64,000 nucleotides of DNA. Origin: an uncultured Acidovorax sp. (GTDB lineage Bacteria > Pseudomonadota > Gammaproteobacteria > Burkholderiales > Burkholderiaceae_C). Below the pieces are notes generated by a model. The model was not told the origin of the DNA. It did no database searches and worked only from the letters and a program-made list of their open reading frames with translations. The stretch covers positions 117,194-181,193 of the forward strand of contig CAJYKV010000030.1 of assembly GCA_913774955.1 (NCBI GenBank). The letters run 5' to 3'. Of this stretch, positions 54,044 through 64,000 are shown piece after piece (the stretch's first letter is position 1; each line of letters opens with the position of its first letter). The translations under genes and the position numbers were made by a program.

Positions 54044-55564
54044 ATGACCAACCCTTTCCCGATCGTAGGCATCATAGGCACGGGCGCCATGGGCCAGGGC
54101 ATCGCCCAGATGGCGGCGCAGGCAGGCAGCCAGGTGCTGCTGTTCGACAACCGGGCCGGCGCGGCAGACGCCGCCCTCCACCATATCCACCAGCAGTGGC
54201 AACGCCTTGTAGGCAAGGGGCGCATCAGTGACGATGAAGCCGCCAGCCTGCGCGGGCGCCTGTCGTCCATCGCGTCGCTGGACGAGGCCGCTCGGTGCGA
54301 CTTCATCATAGAAGCGATCGTCGAGCGCCTGGACGCCAAACAGTCGCTTTTTGCAGAACTTGAAAAGATCGTCCGCCCCGAGGCGGTGCTCGCCACCAAC
54401 ACCTCCTCGCTGTCGGTGACGGCGATCGGCGCGGCGCTGCGGCATCCGGAACGCTTCGCGGGCTTCCACTTCTTCAATCCCGTGCCGCTCATGAAGGTGG
54501 TCGAGGTGGTCGCCGGCCTGAAGACCGACCCCGCGGTGTGCGAGCGCCTCGCGGAGCATGCACGGGCCATGGGCCACACTCCCGTGCGCGCGCAGGACAC
54601 TCCCGGCTTCATCGTGAACCACGCGGGCCGCGGCTTCGGCACCGAGGCGCTGCGCATCGTCGGCGAGGGCGTCGCCGACTTCGCCACCGTGGACCGCATC
54701 CTGCGCGACCAGGTCGGCTTCCGGCTCGGCCCGTTCGAGCTGATGGACCTCACCGCGCTGGACGTGTCGCAGCCGGTCATGGAATCGATTTATCGCCAGT
54801 ATTACGAAGAACCGCGGTATCGCCCCAGCGCCCTGGCCGCGCAGCGGCTCGCCGCCGGCCTGCTCGGCCGCAAGACCGGCGAGGGCTTCTACCGCTACGT
54901 GGACGGCAAAGCGCAGGTGCCCGACGAACCGCCCGCCCCCACGGTCGCGGAGATTCCTCCGGTGTGGGTGTCCTCCCGCGCCGCGCGCCGGGCCGAGGTG
55001 TTCCAGCTGCTGAAGGACCTGGGCGCCCGGATCGAGACCGGCACCTCGCCCTCGCCGCAGGCGATCTCGCTCGTGGCGCCACTCGGCTTCGACGTGACCA
55101 CGGTGGCCGTGGTCGAGCGCCTGGATCCGGCGCGCACGATCGGCATCGACATGCTGGTCGAGGACGCAGCCACGCGCCGCCGGGTGCTGGCCACCAACCC
55201 GGCCACCCGCGTCGACATCCGCGACGCCGCGCATGCGCTCTTCGCGCGCGACGGCAAGCCGGTGAGCGTGATCCGCGACAGCGGCGGCTTCGTGACGCAG
55301 CGCGTGGTGGCCGCCATCGTGAACATCGCGAGCGACATCTGCCAGCAGGGCATCTGCAGCCCGGCCGATCTCGAATCGGCGGTCACGCTGGGGCTGGGGT
55401 ATCCGCTGGGGCCGCTGGCGATGGGCAACCGCTGGGGGCCGGCCAACATGCTCGAAGTGCTGTTCAACCTGCAAACCGTCTACGGCGATCCGCGCTACCG
55501 CCCCAGCCCGTGGCTGCGCCGCCGCGGCGCGATCGGACTGAGCCTGCTGCACGTCGAGGCCTGA
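54044..55564 (+). CDS. 3-hydroxyacyl-CoA dehydrogenase (PaaH-like)
   Basis: A 506-residue NAD-dependent dehydrogenase that oxidises 3-hydroxyacyl-CoA. The NAD-binding motif GIIGTGAMGQGIAQMAAQAG starts at residue 9. ATNTSSLSVTAIGAAL and the catalytic His in HFFNPVPLMKVVEVV follow, then two C-terminal 3HCDH domains (DTPGFIVNHAGRGF; RDSGGFVTQRVVAAIVN). The doubled C-terminal domain and length fit the PaaH/PaaC enzymes of phenylacetate degradation as well as general fatty-acid types. An enoyl-CoA hydratase gene follows after 114 bases, so both likely serve one beta-oxidation-like route. Confidence 0.92.
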   Translation: MTNPFPIVGIIGTGAMGQGIAQMAAQAGSQVLLFDNRAGAADAALHHIHQQWQRLVGKGRISDDEAASLRGRLSSIASLDEAARCDFIIEAIVERLDAKQSLFAELEKIVRPEAVLATNTSSLSVTAIGAALRHPERFAGFHFFNPVPLMKVVEVVAGLKTDPAVCERLAEHARAMGHTPVRAQDTPGFIVNHAGRGFGTEALRIVGEGVADFATVDRILRDQVGFRLGPFELMDLTALDVSQPVMESIYRQYYEEPRYRPSALAAQRLAAGLLGRKTGEGFYRYVDGKAQVPDEPPAPTVAEIPPVWVSSRAARRAEVFQLLKDLGARIETGTSPSPQAISLVAPLGFDVTTVAVVERLDPARTIGIDMLVEDAATRRRVLATNPATRVDIRDAAHALFARDGKPVSVIRDSGGFVTQRVVAAIVNIASDICQQGICSPADLESAVTLGLGYPLGPLAMGNRWGPANMLEVLFNLQTVYGDPRYRPSPWLRRRGAIGLSLLHVEA

Positions 55565-55678
55565 CCCCTTCCCGGCACGGCCCGCCGCCGGACCGCGCCC
55601 TGCGCGCCGCGGCGGGCCCGCTGCTCATCCACCGCGCCGCGCGCCCCATCCCGCGCACGCGCCGAACACCGTCCCGAC

Positions 55679-56461
55679 ATGCCCGCAAGACTCGAGAGCA
55701 GCACCCACGCCCACCACACCCTCGTGCTGACCATCCACCATCCGGAGATGCGCAATGCGCTCGATCCGGCGATCTGCGTCGCCGGGGTGGAAGCGCTGAA
55801 CGGCGCGGAGCGCAGCCCCGACGTGCGCGCGGTCGTCATCACCGGGGCCGGCGCGCACTTCTGTGCCGGCGGCAATCTGCAGCGGATGCAGGAGCGGCGC
55901 CAGGAACACGCCGAGGCGCAGGCCCAGGGCGTGGAGGCGCTGCACCAGTGGATCGAGACGCTCAGCACCTACCCGAAGCCCGTCATCGCCGCCGTGGAAG
56001 GCGCTGCCGCGGGCGCGGGCTTCTCGCTGGCGCTGGCCTGCGACATGGTCGTCGCCGCGCGCGACGCGGCCTTCGTGATGGCCTATGCCGGCGTCGGCCT
56101 CTCGCCGGACGGCGGCGCCACCTGGAGCCTGGCGCGCGCGCTGCCGCGCCAGCTCGCCGCCGAACTGCTGCTGTGCGGCGAGCGCATCGGCGCCGAGCGC
56201 CTGCACGCGCTGGGCGTCGTGAACCGGCTGGCGCGCCCGGGCGAGGCGCTCACCTGCGCGCTGGCCCTGGCCGAAACCCTGGCCGCGCGCGCACCCAACG
56301 CGGTCGCCAGCACGAAAGAGCTGCTGTCGGAAGCGCCCGCGAACACGCTCACCCAACAGCTCGCACGCGAGCGCGACCAGTTCGTGCGCAACCTGCAGCA
56401 TCCGAACGCCGGGGAAGGCATCGCCGCCTTCCTCGAGAAGCGCCCGCCGCGCTACCGCTGA
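55679..56461 (+). CDS. enoyl-CoA hydratase/isomerase family protein
   Basis: A 260-residue crotonase-fold enzyme, cytoplasmic. Oxyanion-hole segments are ITGAGAHFCAGGNLQRM and IAAVEGAAAGAGFSLALACD. A Pro-Asp-Gly-Gly segment (GLSPDGGATWSLARAL) replaces the usual second catalytic Glu pattern, as in many hydratases related to PaaG or to 1,2-epoxyphenylacetyl-CoA isomerases. The substrate is unknown. It follows the hydroxyacyl-CoA dehydrogenase gene in the same direction, and together they suggest breakdown of an acyl-CoA or aromatic-CoA intermediate. Confidence 0.9.
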   Translation: MPARLESSTHAHHTLVLTIHHPEMRNALDPAICVAGVEALNGAERSPDVRAVVITGAGAHFCAGGNLQRMQERRQEHAEAQAQGVEALHQWIETLSTYPKPVIAAVEGAAAGAGFSLALACDMVVAARDAAFVMAYAGVGLSPDGGATWSLARALPRQLAAELLLCGERIGAERLHALGVVNRLARPGEALTCALALAETLAARAPNAVASTKELLSEAPANTLTQQLARERDQFVRNLQHPNAGEGIAAFLEKRPPRYR

Positions 56462-56657
56462 ACCGCCCGGCCGGCCACGCCAGTGGCCCCCCGGCATTGC
56501 GGCACCAGGCCGCATGCCGGGCTTGCACGTGCCCCCGCACCCGGGCCGCGCACCACGGCCAGAGACACGCGTGCGACATCGCAGCGCCCCCGCAGCGCTG
56601 GCGCGCACGTCCCCCGGGCGACAATGCCCCGGCTTCCAGTCACGCAAAAGACAGACC

Positions 56658-57377
56658 ATGGACGACCCCATTCTTACCATCGAAGAACGAGAGGCGATCA
56701 ATACCGGTCGCTGGTTTTCCTCCCTTTCCCCTTCGCTGCGGCACGACATACTCCGATGCGCCTACGTCAAACGCTTCAAGGATGGCGGCCTGATCGCCGC
56801 CCGCGGCGATCCGCCGGAGGAGTGGATCGCCTGCGCGAAGGGCGCGGTGCGCGTGAGCTCCACGTCGATCTCCGGCAAGCAGATCACGCTGACCTACGTC
56901 GAGCCGGGCATCTGGTTCGGCGACGTGGCGATCTTCGACGGCGACCGGCGCACGCACGATGCGTACGCGCACGGGGACACCACCATCCTCTGCGTGGCCA
57001 AGGCGGACTTCCGCAAGATCCTCGCCACGCACGTGGAGTTCTACGAAGCGATGCTGCGCCTGCATGCGCGGCGCATCCGCCAGCTCTACGGCCTGGTGGA
57101 AGACCTCAACACCCTGCCCCTGCGGGCACGGCTGGCCAAGCAGCTGCTGCACCTCGTGCGCAGCTACGGCATTCCGAGCCTGTCGCACGGCGACGAGGTG
57201 CGCATCGGCCTGCAACTGGCGCAGGAGGAACTCGCGCAGTTGCTGGGCGCGTCGCGCCAGCGCGTGAACCAGGAACTCAAGGCCATGGAACGCGAGGATG
57301 CCATCCGCATCGAGCCGGGCGGACTCGTCGTGCGCGACCGTGACGTGCTGATGCGCATCGCCGAGACCGACCACTAG
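56658..57377 (+). CDS. Crp/Fnr family transcriptional regulator
   Basis: A 239-residue regulator with an N-terminal cyclic-nucleotide-binding-like beta barrel (GGLIAARGDPPEEWIACAKGAVRVS, GIWFGDVAIFDGDRRTHDA) and a C-terminal winged helix-turn-helix (LAQEELAQLLGASRQRVNQELKAMERED). The N-terminal cysteines that hold the Fe-S cluster in FNR are missing, so it is not an oxygen sensor of that kind. Its effector is unknown. Standing between acyl-CoA genes, and 22 bases before the phosphotransferase, it may control this catabolic set. Confidence 0.92.
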   Translation: MDDPILTIEEREAINTGRWFSSLSPSLRHDILRCAYVKRFKDGGLIAARGDPPEEWIACAKGAVRVSSTSISGKQITLTYVEPGIWFGDVAIFDGDRRTHDAYAHGDTTILCVAKADFRKILATHVEFYEAMLRLHARRIRQLYGLVEDLNTLPLRARLAKQLLHLVRSYGIPSLSHGDEVRIGLQLAQEELAQLLGASRQRVNQELKAMEREDAIRIEPGGLVVRDRDVLMRIAETDH

Positions 57378-57399
57378 AAACCTTTTTCGCCGACCCTCC

Positions 57400-58488
57400 A
57401 TGACCGCATCCTACGAACACTTCACCGGCACCCGCCCCGTCTCCGCGCAGCACGCTTTCGATACGGACGCGCTTTCGGCCTGGATGGCGGCCCATGTGGA
57501 GGGCTTCGAGGGGCCGGTGTCGGTGGAGATGTTCAAGGGCGGGCAATCCAATCCCACCTACAAGCTTGTCACCCCCGGGCGCAGCTACGTGATGCGCGCC
57601 AAGCCCGGGCCGGTGGCGAAGCTGCTGCCGTCGGCGCATGCGATCGAGCGCGAGTTCCAGGTGATGAACGGGCTCGCCGGCACCGCCGTGCCGGTGCCGC
57701 GCATGTACGCGCTGTGCGAGGACGAATCCGTCATCGGCCGCGCGTTCTACATCATGGAGTTTCTGCAGGGGCGCGTGATGTGGGACCAGGCCCTGCCGGA
57801 CATGGACCCTGCCGGCCGCGGCGCCATCTACGACGAGATGAACCGCGTGATCGCGGCACTGCACACGGTGCCCTTCGCCGAACGCGGCCTGGCGGGCTAC
57901 GGCAAGCCGGGCAATTATTTCGAGCGCCAGATCGGCCGCTGGAGCAAGCAGTACGTGGCCTCCATCACGCAGCCGATCGAGGCGATGGACCGGCTCATGG
58001 AATGGCTGCCCGCGCACATGCCCACGAGCGCGCGCGACGAAAGCCGCGTCTCGATCGTGCACGGCGACTTCCGGCTCGACAACCTGATGTTCCACCCCAC
58101 CGAGCCGCGCGTGATCGCCGTGCTCGACTGGGAGCTCTCCACCCTCGGGCATCCGCTCGCGGATTTCAGCTACCACTGCATGGCCTGGCACATCCCGCCG
58201 GGCATGTTCCGCGGCATCGGCGGGCTCGACCACGCCGCGCTCGGCATTCCCACCGAAGACGAATACATCCGCCGCTACTGCGAACGCACCGGCCTGGGCA
58301 CGCCCGAGGCACTGCGCGCAGACTGGAACTTCTACCTCGCCTACAACCTGTTCCGCCTCGCCTCCATCCTGCAGGGGATCGCCAAGCGCGTGGAGGACGG
58401 CACCGCGTCCAGCGCGCAGGCGCGCGCCTCGGGCGAAGGCGCCCGTCCGCTCGCCGAGATGGCCTGGGGCTTCGCGCAGCGCATGTAG
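57400..58488 (+). CDS. APH-type phosphotransferase family protein (ACAD10/11 N-terminal type)
   Basis: A 362-residue aminoglycoside-phosphotransferase-fold kinase of the group paired with acyl-CoA dehydrogenases. [13 protein letters not shown] at about 45 is the nucleotide loop, [13 protein letters not shown] is the catalytic loop with the Asp/Asn pair, and [17 protein letters not shown] is the metal-binding DxE/D segment. In mammals, ACAD10/11 fuse this domain to a dehydrogenase that handles 4-hydroxy acids by way of phosphorylation. Here the dehydrogenase gene lies next door (58562), so the same two-step removal of a 4-hydroxyl is a fair inference. Confidence 0.9.
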   Translation: MTASYEHFTGTRPVSAQHAFDTDALSAWMAAHVEGFEGPVSVEMFKGGQSNPTYKLVTPGRSYVMRAKPGPVAKLLPSAHAIEREFQVMNGLAGTAVPVPRMYALCEDESVIGRAFYIMEFLQGRVMWDQALPDMDPAGRGAIYDEMNRVIAALHTVPFAERGLAGYGKPGNYFERQIGRWSKQYVASITQPIEAMDRLMEWLPAHMPTSARDESRVSIVHGDFRLDNLMFHPTEPRVIAVLDWELSTLGHPLADFSYHCMAWHIPPGMFRGIGGLDHAALGIPTEDEYIRRYCERTGLGTPEALRADWNFYLAYNLFRLASILQGIAKRVEDGTASSAQARASGEGARPLAEMAWGFAQRM

Positions 58489-58561
58489 GCATCGGCAGAC
58501 CCGCCCGCTGCCCCCTTTTTCCGCGCACCCGCGCGGCCCGATTTCAACCGGAGACACCGCG

Positions 58562-59836
58562 ATGGATTTCGACTACTCCCCCAAAACCAAGGACCTGCAG
58601 GCGCGCCTGCTGAAGTTCATGGAAGAGCACATCTACCCGTCCGAAGCCGCCTACACCGCGGAACTGGCTGCCAACACGGCCGCGGGCCGGCGCTGGACGG
58701 CGCTGGACACCATCGAGCAACTCAAACCCAAGGCGCGCGCGGCCGGGCTCTGGAACCTGTTCCTGCCGGTGGATTCCGCCGCGGCCTCGGGCTACGACGG
58801 CGCCGGGCTCACCAACCAGGAATACGCGCCGCTCGCCGAGATCATGGGCCGCGTGCCCTGGGCCAGCGAGGTGTTCAACTGCTCGGCGCCCGACACCGGC
58901 AACATGGAAACCATCGCCCGCTACGGCAGCGAGGAGAACAAGGCCCGCTGGCTGCGCCCCCTGCTGGAAGGCGAGATCCGCTCGGCCTTCGCGATGACCG
59001 AGCCCGACGTGGCCTCCAGCGACGCGACCAACATCTCCACCCGCATCGAGCGCCAGGGCGACGAATACGTCATCAACGGCCGCAAGTGGTGGATCTCCGG
59101 CGCGGCCGATCCGCGCTGCAAGGTTTTCATCACCATGGGCAAGAGCGACCCCGAGGCTCCGAAGCACTCGCAGCAGAGCATGGTGCTGGTGCCCGCGGAC
59201 ACGCCCGGCATCCGCATCCTGCGCCCGCTCAACGTGCTGGGCTACGACGACGCGCCCCACGGCCACGTCGAGATGGTGTTCGAGAACGTGCGCGTGCCGG
59301 CCAGCAACATCCTGCTGGGCGAAGGCCGCGGCTTCGAGATCGCCCAGGGGCGACTGGGCCCCGGCCGCATCCACCACTGCATGCGCCTGATCGGCCTGGC
59401 CGAGCGCGCGCTGGAGCTGATGTGCCGCCGCGCCTCGTCGCGCGTCGCCTTCGGCAAGACCGTGGCCCAGCAGACCGTGACGCAGGAGCGCATCGCCGAG
59501 GCCCGCTGCAAGATCGACATGGCCCGCCTGCTCACGCTCAAGGCCGCCTGGCTGATGGACGTGGCCGGCAACAAGGTCGCCAAGACCGAGATCGCGATGA
59601 TCAAGGTGGTGGCGCCCAGCATGGCCTGCCAGGTGATCGACTGGGCCATGCAGGTGCACGGCGGCGGCGGCATGTGCGACGACTTCCCGCTGGCTTATGC
59701 CTATGCCGGCGCGCGCACCCTGCGCTTCGCGGACGGCCCGGACGAGGTGCACCGCAACGCGATCGCCAAGTGGGAGCTGGGCAAGTATTCGGAATATGGC
59801 CGGGGCGCCGAGGTGCCGGTCACGCGCGGTTGCTGA
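58562..59836 (+). CDS. acyl-CoA dehydrogenase (ACAD11-like)
   Basis: A 424-residue FAD-dependent dehydrogenase. The flavin and substrate segments [23 protein letters not shown] and [20 protein letters not shown] are typical, as is the C-terminal [27 protein letters not shown]. The form [19 protein letters not shown] belongs to the ACAD10/11 group. It has a GGAGA site before ATG 58562 and follows the phosphotransferase gene by 73 bases, matching the domain pair of eukaryotic ACAD11. It converges on the cyclase-FHA gene. Confidence 0.94.
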   Translation: MDFDYSPKTKDLQARLLKFMEEHIYPSEAAYTAELAANTAAGRRWTALDTIEQLKPKARAAGLWNLFLPVDSAAASGYDGAGLTNQEYAPLAEIMGRVPWASEVFNCSAPDTGNMETIARYGSEENKARWLRPLLEGEIRSAFAMTEPDVASSDATNISTRIERQGDEYVINGRKWWISGAADPRCKVFITMGKSDPEAPKHSQQSMVLVPADTPGIRILRPLNVLGYDDAPHGHVEMVFENVRVPASNILLGEGRGFEIAQGRLGPGRIHHCMRLIGLAERALELMCRRASSRVAFGKTVAQQTVTQERIAEARCKIDMARLLTLKAAWLMDVAGNKVAKTEIAMIKVVAPSMACQVIDWAMQVHGGGGMCDDFPLAYAYAGARTLRFADGPDEVHRNAIAKWELGKYSEYGRGAEVPVTRGC

Positions 59837-59854
59837 TGGGCCCGCTGCCGCGGT

Positions 59855-60802
59855 TCAGTGCGGCGGCAGCGTATCCCAGGTTTCGGGCGTCTCGGAATCG
59901 GTGACTCCGAAGCCGATCGTGGGCGTGTCGGTGCGGCCAAACGGCATGCCCAGCGCGATGTGGCCGCTGCCGTGCAGCAGGCAGGTGGAGCGCCGCAGTG
60001 CCACCACCGTCTCGCTGCCGTCGAAGCGCACCCAGCTGCCGAAACTGCTCAGATCGGTGAACACGATGGAGGCGCCGCGCCATTCGATGCGCGCGTGCAG
60101 CCGCGAGACGCGCGCATCCGGCAGGCGCACGGCCGAGGTCGAGGCACGGCCGACGTGCAGCGGCCCGTCCGCAGCGCCGAAGGTGCGGAAGGTGCCGGCC
60201 CAGGCCAGTTCGAGCCAGACGTTCGGCGGCTGCATCGGCGCCAGTTCACTGAACAGCCCGGCGCTCTGGGTGAGCGCGCCGTGCTCGTCGCCCTCGCGCC
60301 ACTCCACCTGGTACACCACGAGGGGTTCGGCGCGGCCGCGCAGTTCCAGCGAGCCGATGCGCACATAACCCGCGCCCGCGACGGGGCCGGCGGCATCCAC
60401 CGCGCCGGCATCGGCCAGGATCTCGCGCGCCCCCGCACGTTCGCACAGCCGGGATGCGACGTTCACCGCATCGCCGTAGGTATCGCGGTCCACTTCCACG
60501 AGTTCGCCATGGGCCATGCCCACGCGCAGGTCCATCGGGGCCGCCGCATGCGTGGCCTGGTCGTGGTGCCGCCGCGCCAGATCCACCACGGCACCCACGG
60601 CTGCGGCCGGGTCGATGAACACCGCGAGCACGCCGTCGCCCAGCATCTTCACGACCCGCCCGCCGTGGGAGGCGAGCACCGCGCCCATCCACTCGGTGAT
60701 CCGGGTCACCGTGGCGGTCGCACGCGTATTGCCGTGCGCCTCGAACAGCGCCGTGGTGCCGACGATGTCGCAAAACACGACCGTGCGCCAGGCTGTTTTC
60801 AT
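59855..60802 (-). CDS. class III adenylate/guanylate cyclase with C-terminal FHA domain
   Basis: A 315-residue soluble protein. The N-terminal class III cyclase domain keeps both metal-binding Asp residues (VVFCDIVGTTALF; MLGDGVLAVFID) and the transition-state segment YGDAVNVASRL, so it should make cAMP or cGMP. Residues from about 210 form an FHA domain (HVGRASTSAVRL, ARVSRLHARIEW, LSSFGSWVRF) that could bind a phosphorylated partner. The frame is open far upstream owing to the GC bias. ATG 60802 was chosen because the cyclase domain begins directly there. The nearby Crp/Fnr protein is a possible reader of the product, which is speculative. Confidence 0.88.
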   Translation of the reverse strand: MKTAWRTVVFCDIVGTTALFEAHGNTRATATVTRITEWMGAVLASHGGRVVKMLGDGVLAVFIDPAAAVGAVVDLARRHHDQATHAAAPMDLRVGMAHGELVEVDRDTYGDAVNVASRLCERAGAREILADAGAVDAAGPVAGAGYVRIGSLELRGRAEPLVVYQVEWREGDEHGALTQSAGLFSELAPMQPPNVWLELAWAGTFRTFGAADGPLHVGRASTSAVRLPDARVSRLHARIEWRGASIVFTDLSSFGSWVRFDGSETVVALRRSTCLLHGSGHIALGMPFGRTDTPTIGFGVTDSETPETWDTLPPH

Positions 60803-61152
60803 CGCGCCCACGCCTTCCCGGCCGGCCGGAGGTGCCCAGCGCCCGGCGGAATGCCGCGCGGCACCACGGCCCCGCAGTCCGGGCGCGGGCAGGGCCGGTC
60901 GGGGCGGGAGGGTGTACGGTCGGGCATGGCGCGGCGTGTGCGGGACAAGGGCTTGTGTCCGATTATGGGTCGCCTGCCCGGGGCGTGCACCGTCGCACGG
61001 CCGTCCGCGCGGAATGCACTCATATGCTGGCCGTGGGCCGTGGGCCGTGGGCCGTGGGCCGTGGGCCGTGGGCCATGGGCCGTGGGCCGGCAGGTCATTG
61101 CCGCCGCACACGGGCGGCCACGGCGCCGCGGTGGATGCCGCGACAGCGCGCC
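60803..61152. other. 350-base non-coding stretch between cyclase-FHA and LD-carboxypeptidase genes
   Basis: No convincing gene is seen. It must hold the promoter of the minus-strand cyclase-FHA gene near 60803-60900 and the 3' end of the carboxypeptidase transcript. Its most notable content is the heptamer tandem repeat at 61029-61088. No clear terminator hairpin with a T run was found. Confidence 0.6.
61029..61088. repeat. tandem heptamer repeat GGCCGTG, eight copies
   Basis: Eight uninterrupted copies of the 7-base unit GGCCGTG, plus four bases of a ninth, run from 61029 to 61088. The seventh copy is GGCCATG. The array lies in a non-coding stretch, 64 bases past the stop of the carboxypeptidase gene and about 230 bases upstream of the cyclase-FHA start. 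Such arrays change copy number by slipped-strand mispairing. Confidence 0.95.
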
Positions 61153-62139
61153 TTACGCCAGATGCCCCCAGTAGATGAGCGCGTCGCGCCCTTCCACCGA
61201 CAGCGAAACCGGCGCCCCCATAGGCAGCAGCACCTTGGTGGGCACGTGCCCGAACGGCAGGTTGGTGAGCACGGGCGCCTTGATGCGCGTGCGCAGCCAG
61301 TCCACCACCGACTGCAGCTTGAAGCCCTTGTCGTGCGGCGCGAGCTGGTAGCCCGTGAACTGGCCCATCACCACGGCCTTCTGCTGCGCGAGCACGCCCG
61401 CGTGCAGCAGCTGGGTCAGCATGCGCTCGACGCGGTAGGGATGCTCGCTCACGTCCTCGACGAACAGGATGCCGCCCGTCACCTGCGGCAGGTAGGGCGT
61501 GCCGACCAGCGAGCACAGCATGGCGAGGTTGCCGCCCCAGAGCGTGGCGTCGCGCAGGTATACGTCGCGCACCGCGGGCTTGCCTTCGGCGGACGGCTTC
61601 TCGTTGTGCATGCGCCAGCCCGCGCCCTCGCCGTGGCCGGTGAGCAGGTCGTCGAAGCAGGCCATCATGATGTCGTCGGGCTCGCCTTCGCAGCCCAGGT
61701 CGCCCACCAGCGCCGGGCCGGCCCAGGTGACGGCGCCCGTCTTGGCGAGGAGCGCGCACTGGAACGCCGTGAAGTCGCTCAGGCCCACGAACTGCGTGCC
61801 GCGCTCCACTGCCTTGGCCACGGCCTTGTAGCGGATGCCGTCCAGGATGCGCGTGAGGCCATAGCCGCCGCGCGAGATCAGCGCCACGTCCGCGCCGCTC
61901 GCCGCGGCCCGGTGGATGGCGGCGAGCCGCGTGGCGTCGTCGCCCGCGAAACGGTTGTGGGTGGCGAGCGCGTCGGCATCGACTTCCACCTCGTGGCCCA
62001 GCGCCTTCAGGCGGGCGACGCCGCGCTTGAAGGCGGCCTTGTCGCGCACGGCACCGGCCGGGGAGTAGATGTAGATATGGCGCGGGCCATGGTGGTGGCC
62101 GCAGGCGGAATGGTCGTGATCGTGGTCGTGTTCGGACAA
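61153..62139 (-). CDS. LD-carboxypeptidase (peptidoglycan recycling) with His-rich N-terminus
   Basis: A 328-residue S66 serine peptidase like LdcA, which removes D-Ala from murein tetrapeptides in the cytoplasm. The catalytic triad is recognisable: Ser in VGLSDFTAFQ, Glu in GGILFVEDVSEHPYR and His in NLPFGHVPTK. The segment ISRGGYGLTRILDGI is also typical. Unusual is the N-terminus, HDHDHDHSACGHHHG within the first 18 residues, which looks like a metal-binding tag absent from E. coli LdcA. No export signal is present. Confidence 0.92.
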   Translation of the reverse strand: MSEHDHDHDHSACGHHHGPRHIYIYSPAGAVRDKAAFKRGVARLKALGHEVEVDADALATHNRFAGDDATRLAAIHRAAASGADVALISRGGYGLTRILDGIRYKAVAKAVERGTQFVGLSDFTAFQCALLAKTGAVTWAGPALVGDLGCEGEPDDIMMACFDDLLTGHGEGAGWRMHNEKPSAEGKPAVRDVYLRDATLWGGNLAMLCSLVGTPYLPQVTGGILFVEDVSEHPYRVERMLTQLLHAGVLAQQKAVVMGQFTGYQLAPHDKGFKLQSVVDWLRTRIKAPVLTNLPFGHVPTKVLLPMGAPVSLSVEGRDALIYWGHLA

Positions 62140-62285
62140 GGCGTGTCGGGCCGTCGGGCCCGCTCCGGCTTAAGGCGGAAAAAGAAAGTGGGGCTCTGGG
62201 CGGAGCATCCGCCTGGAACCGCTCGGATGGGTTCCAGTGGCTGCGGCCAAGGGTCGTCAGGGTGGCGGCGTCTGCGGTGCGCCGC

Positions 62286-63998
<1,713 letters not shown>

Positions 63999-64000
63999 CC

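Overview
The window is about 64 kb of very GC-rich, densely coded chromosome. It contains no tRNA or rRNA genes, insertion sequences, phage genes or CRISPR arrays. Gene content and order point to a betaproteobacterium of the family Comamonadaceae, most likely Acidovorax (avenae/citrulli group). This is inferred from three things: the ssuEADCBF-type sulfonate operon, a hairpin-rich intergenic element of a type I recall from this family, and a TOMM cluster with a kinase/cyclase fusion protein that I recall from Acidovorax, Delftia and Burkholderia. No database search was made.

Layout. 1-11.5 kb: 3' end of a SulP transporter, two diguanylate cyclases with intact GGEEF and I-sites, a MinD/FlhG-like ATPase, the tRNA hydroxylase TrhO, two pirins, a flavodoxin-fold quinone reductase, a LysR regulator, and an overlapping FAD-oxidoreductase/gluQ/trmB string. 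11.5-18.7 kb: alaS, an unusual ROK-like protein, a YeeE/YedE sulfur transporter, an exported rhodanese and a small cytochrome c. 18.7-26.3 kb: a minus-strand sulfur-scavenging operon read sbp-ssuE-ssuA-small ORF-ssuD-VOC-ssuC-ssuB-ssuF-LysR. 26.5-30.2 kb: yggX, mnmC and an MFS transporter. 30.3-37.5 kb: a plus-strand sulfate-assimilation cluster (TauE/SafE exporter, cysI, DUF934, cysD, cysN, fdxA, ferredoxin-NADP reductase) with no cysH. 37.7-47.2 kb: the accessory highlight, a minus-strand TOMM (thiazole/oxazole-modified microcin) locus: Ser/Thr kinase-degenerate cyclase-ATPase-TPR protein, a precursor with two leader-like domains, an LCM-type methyltransferase, a fused cyclodehydratase (E1-like plus YcaO) and an FHA protein. 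It starts with an ATGA overlap behind thiD. 48.1-51.5 kb: a TPP riboswitch and thiO-thiS-thiG-thiE. 51.6-54.0 kb: a FimV-like TPR membrane protein. 54.0-59.8 kb: acyl-CoA catabolism (hydroxyacyl-CoA dehydrogenase, enoyl-CoA hydratase, Crp/Fnr regulator, APH-like phosphotransferase, acyl-CoA dehydrogenase). 59.9-64.0 kb: a cyclase-FHA protein, a heptamer tandem repeat, LD-carboxypeptidase, a TadA-hydrolase fusion and a small membrane protein.

Two themes connect the genes. One is sulfur: uptake of sulfate, sulfonates and probably thiosulfate, reduction to sulfide with ferredoxin as a likely electron source, sulfur transfer, and the thiamine thiazole genes. The other is signalling around the TOMM locus, where a membrane-free kinase/ATPase scaffold and a phosphothreonine-reading FHA protein with a possible DNA-binding tail flank the peptide-modifying enzymes. 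TOMM clusters of this type have been noted by genome mining, but as far as I know their product and the role of the kinase are undescribed.
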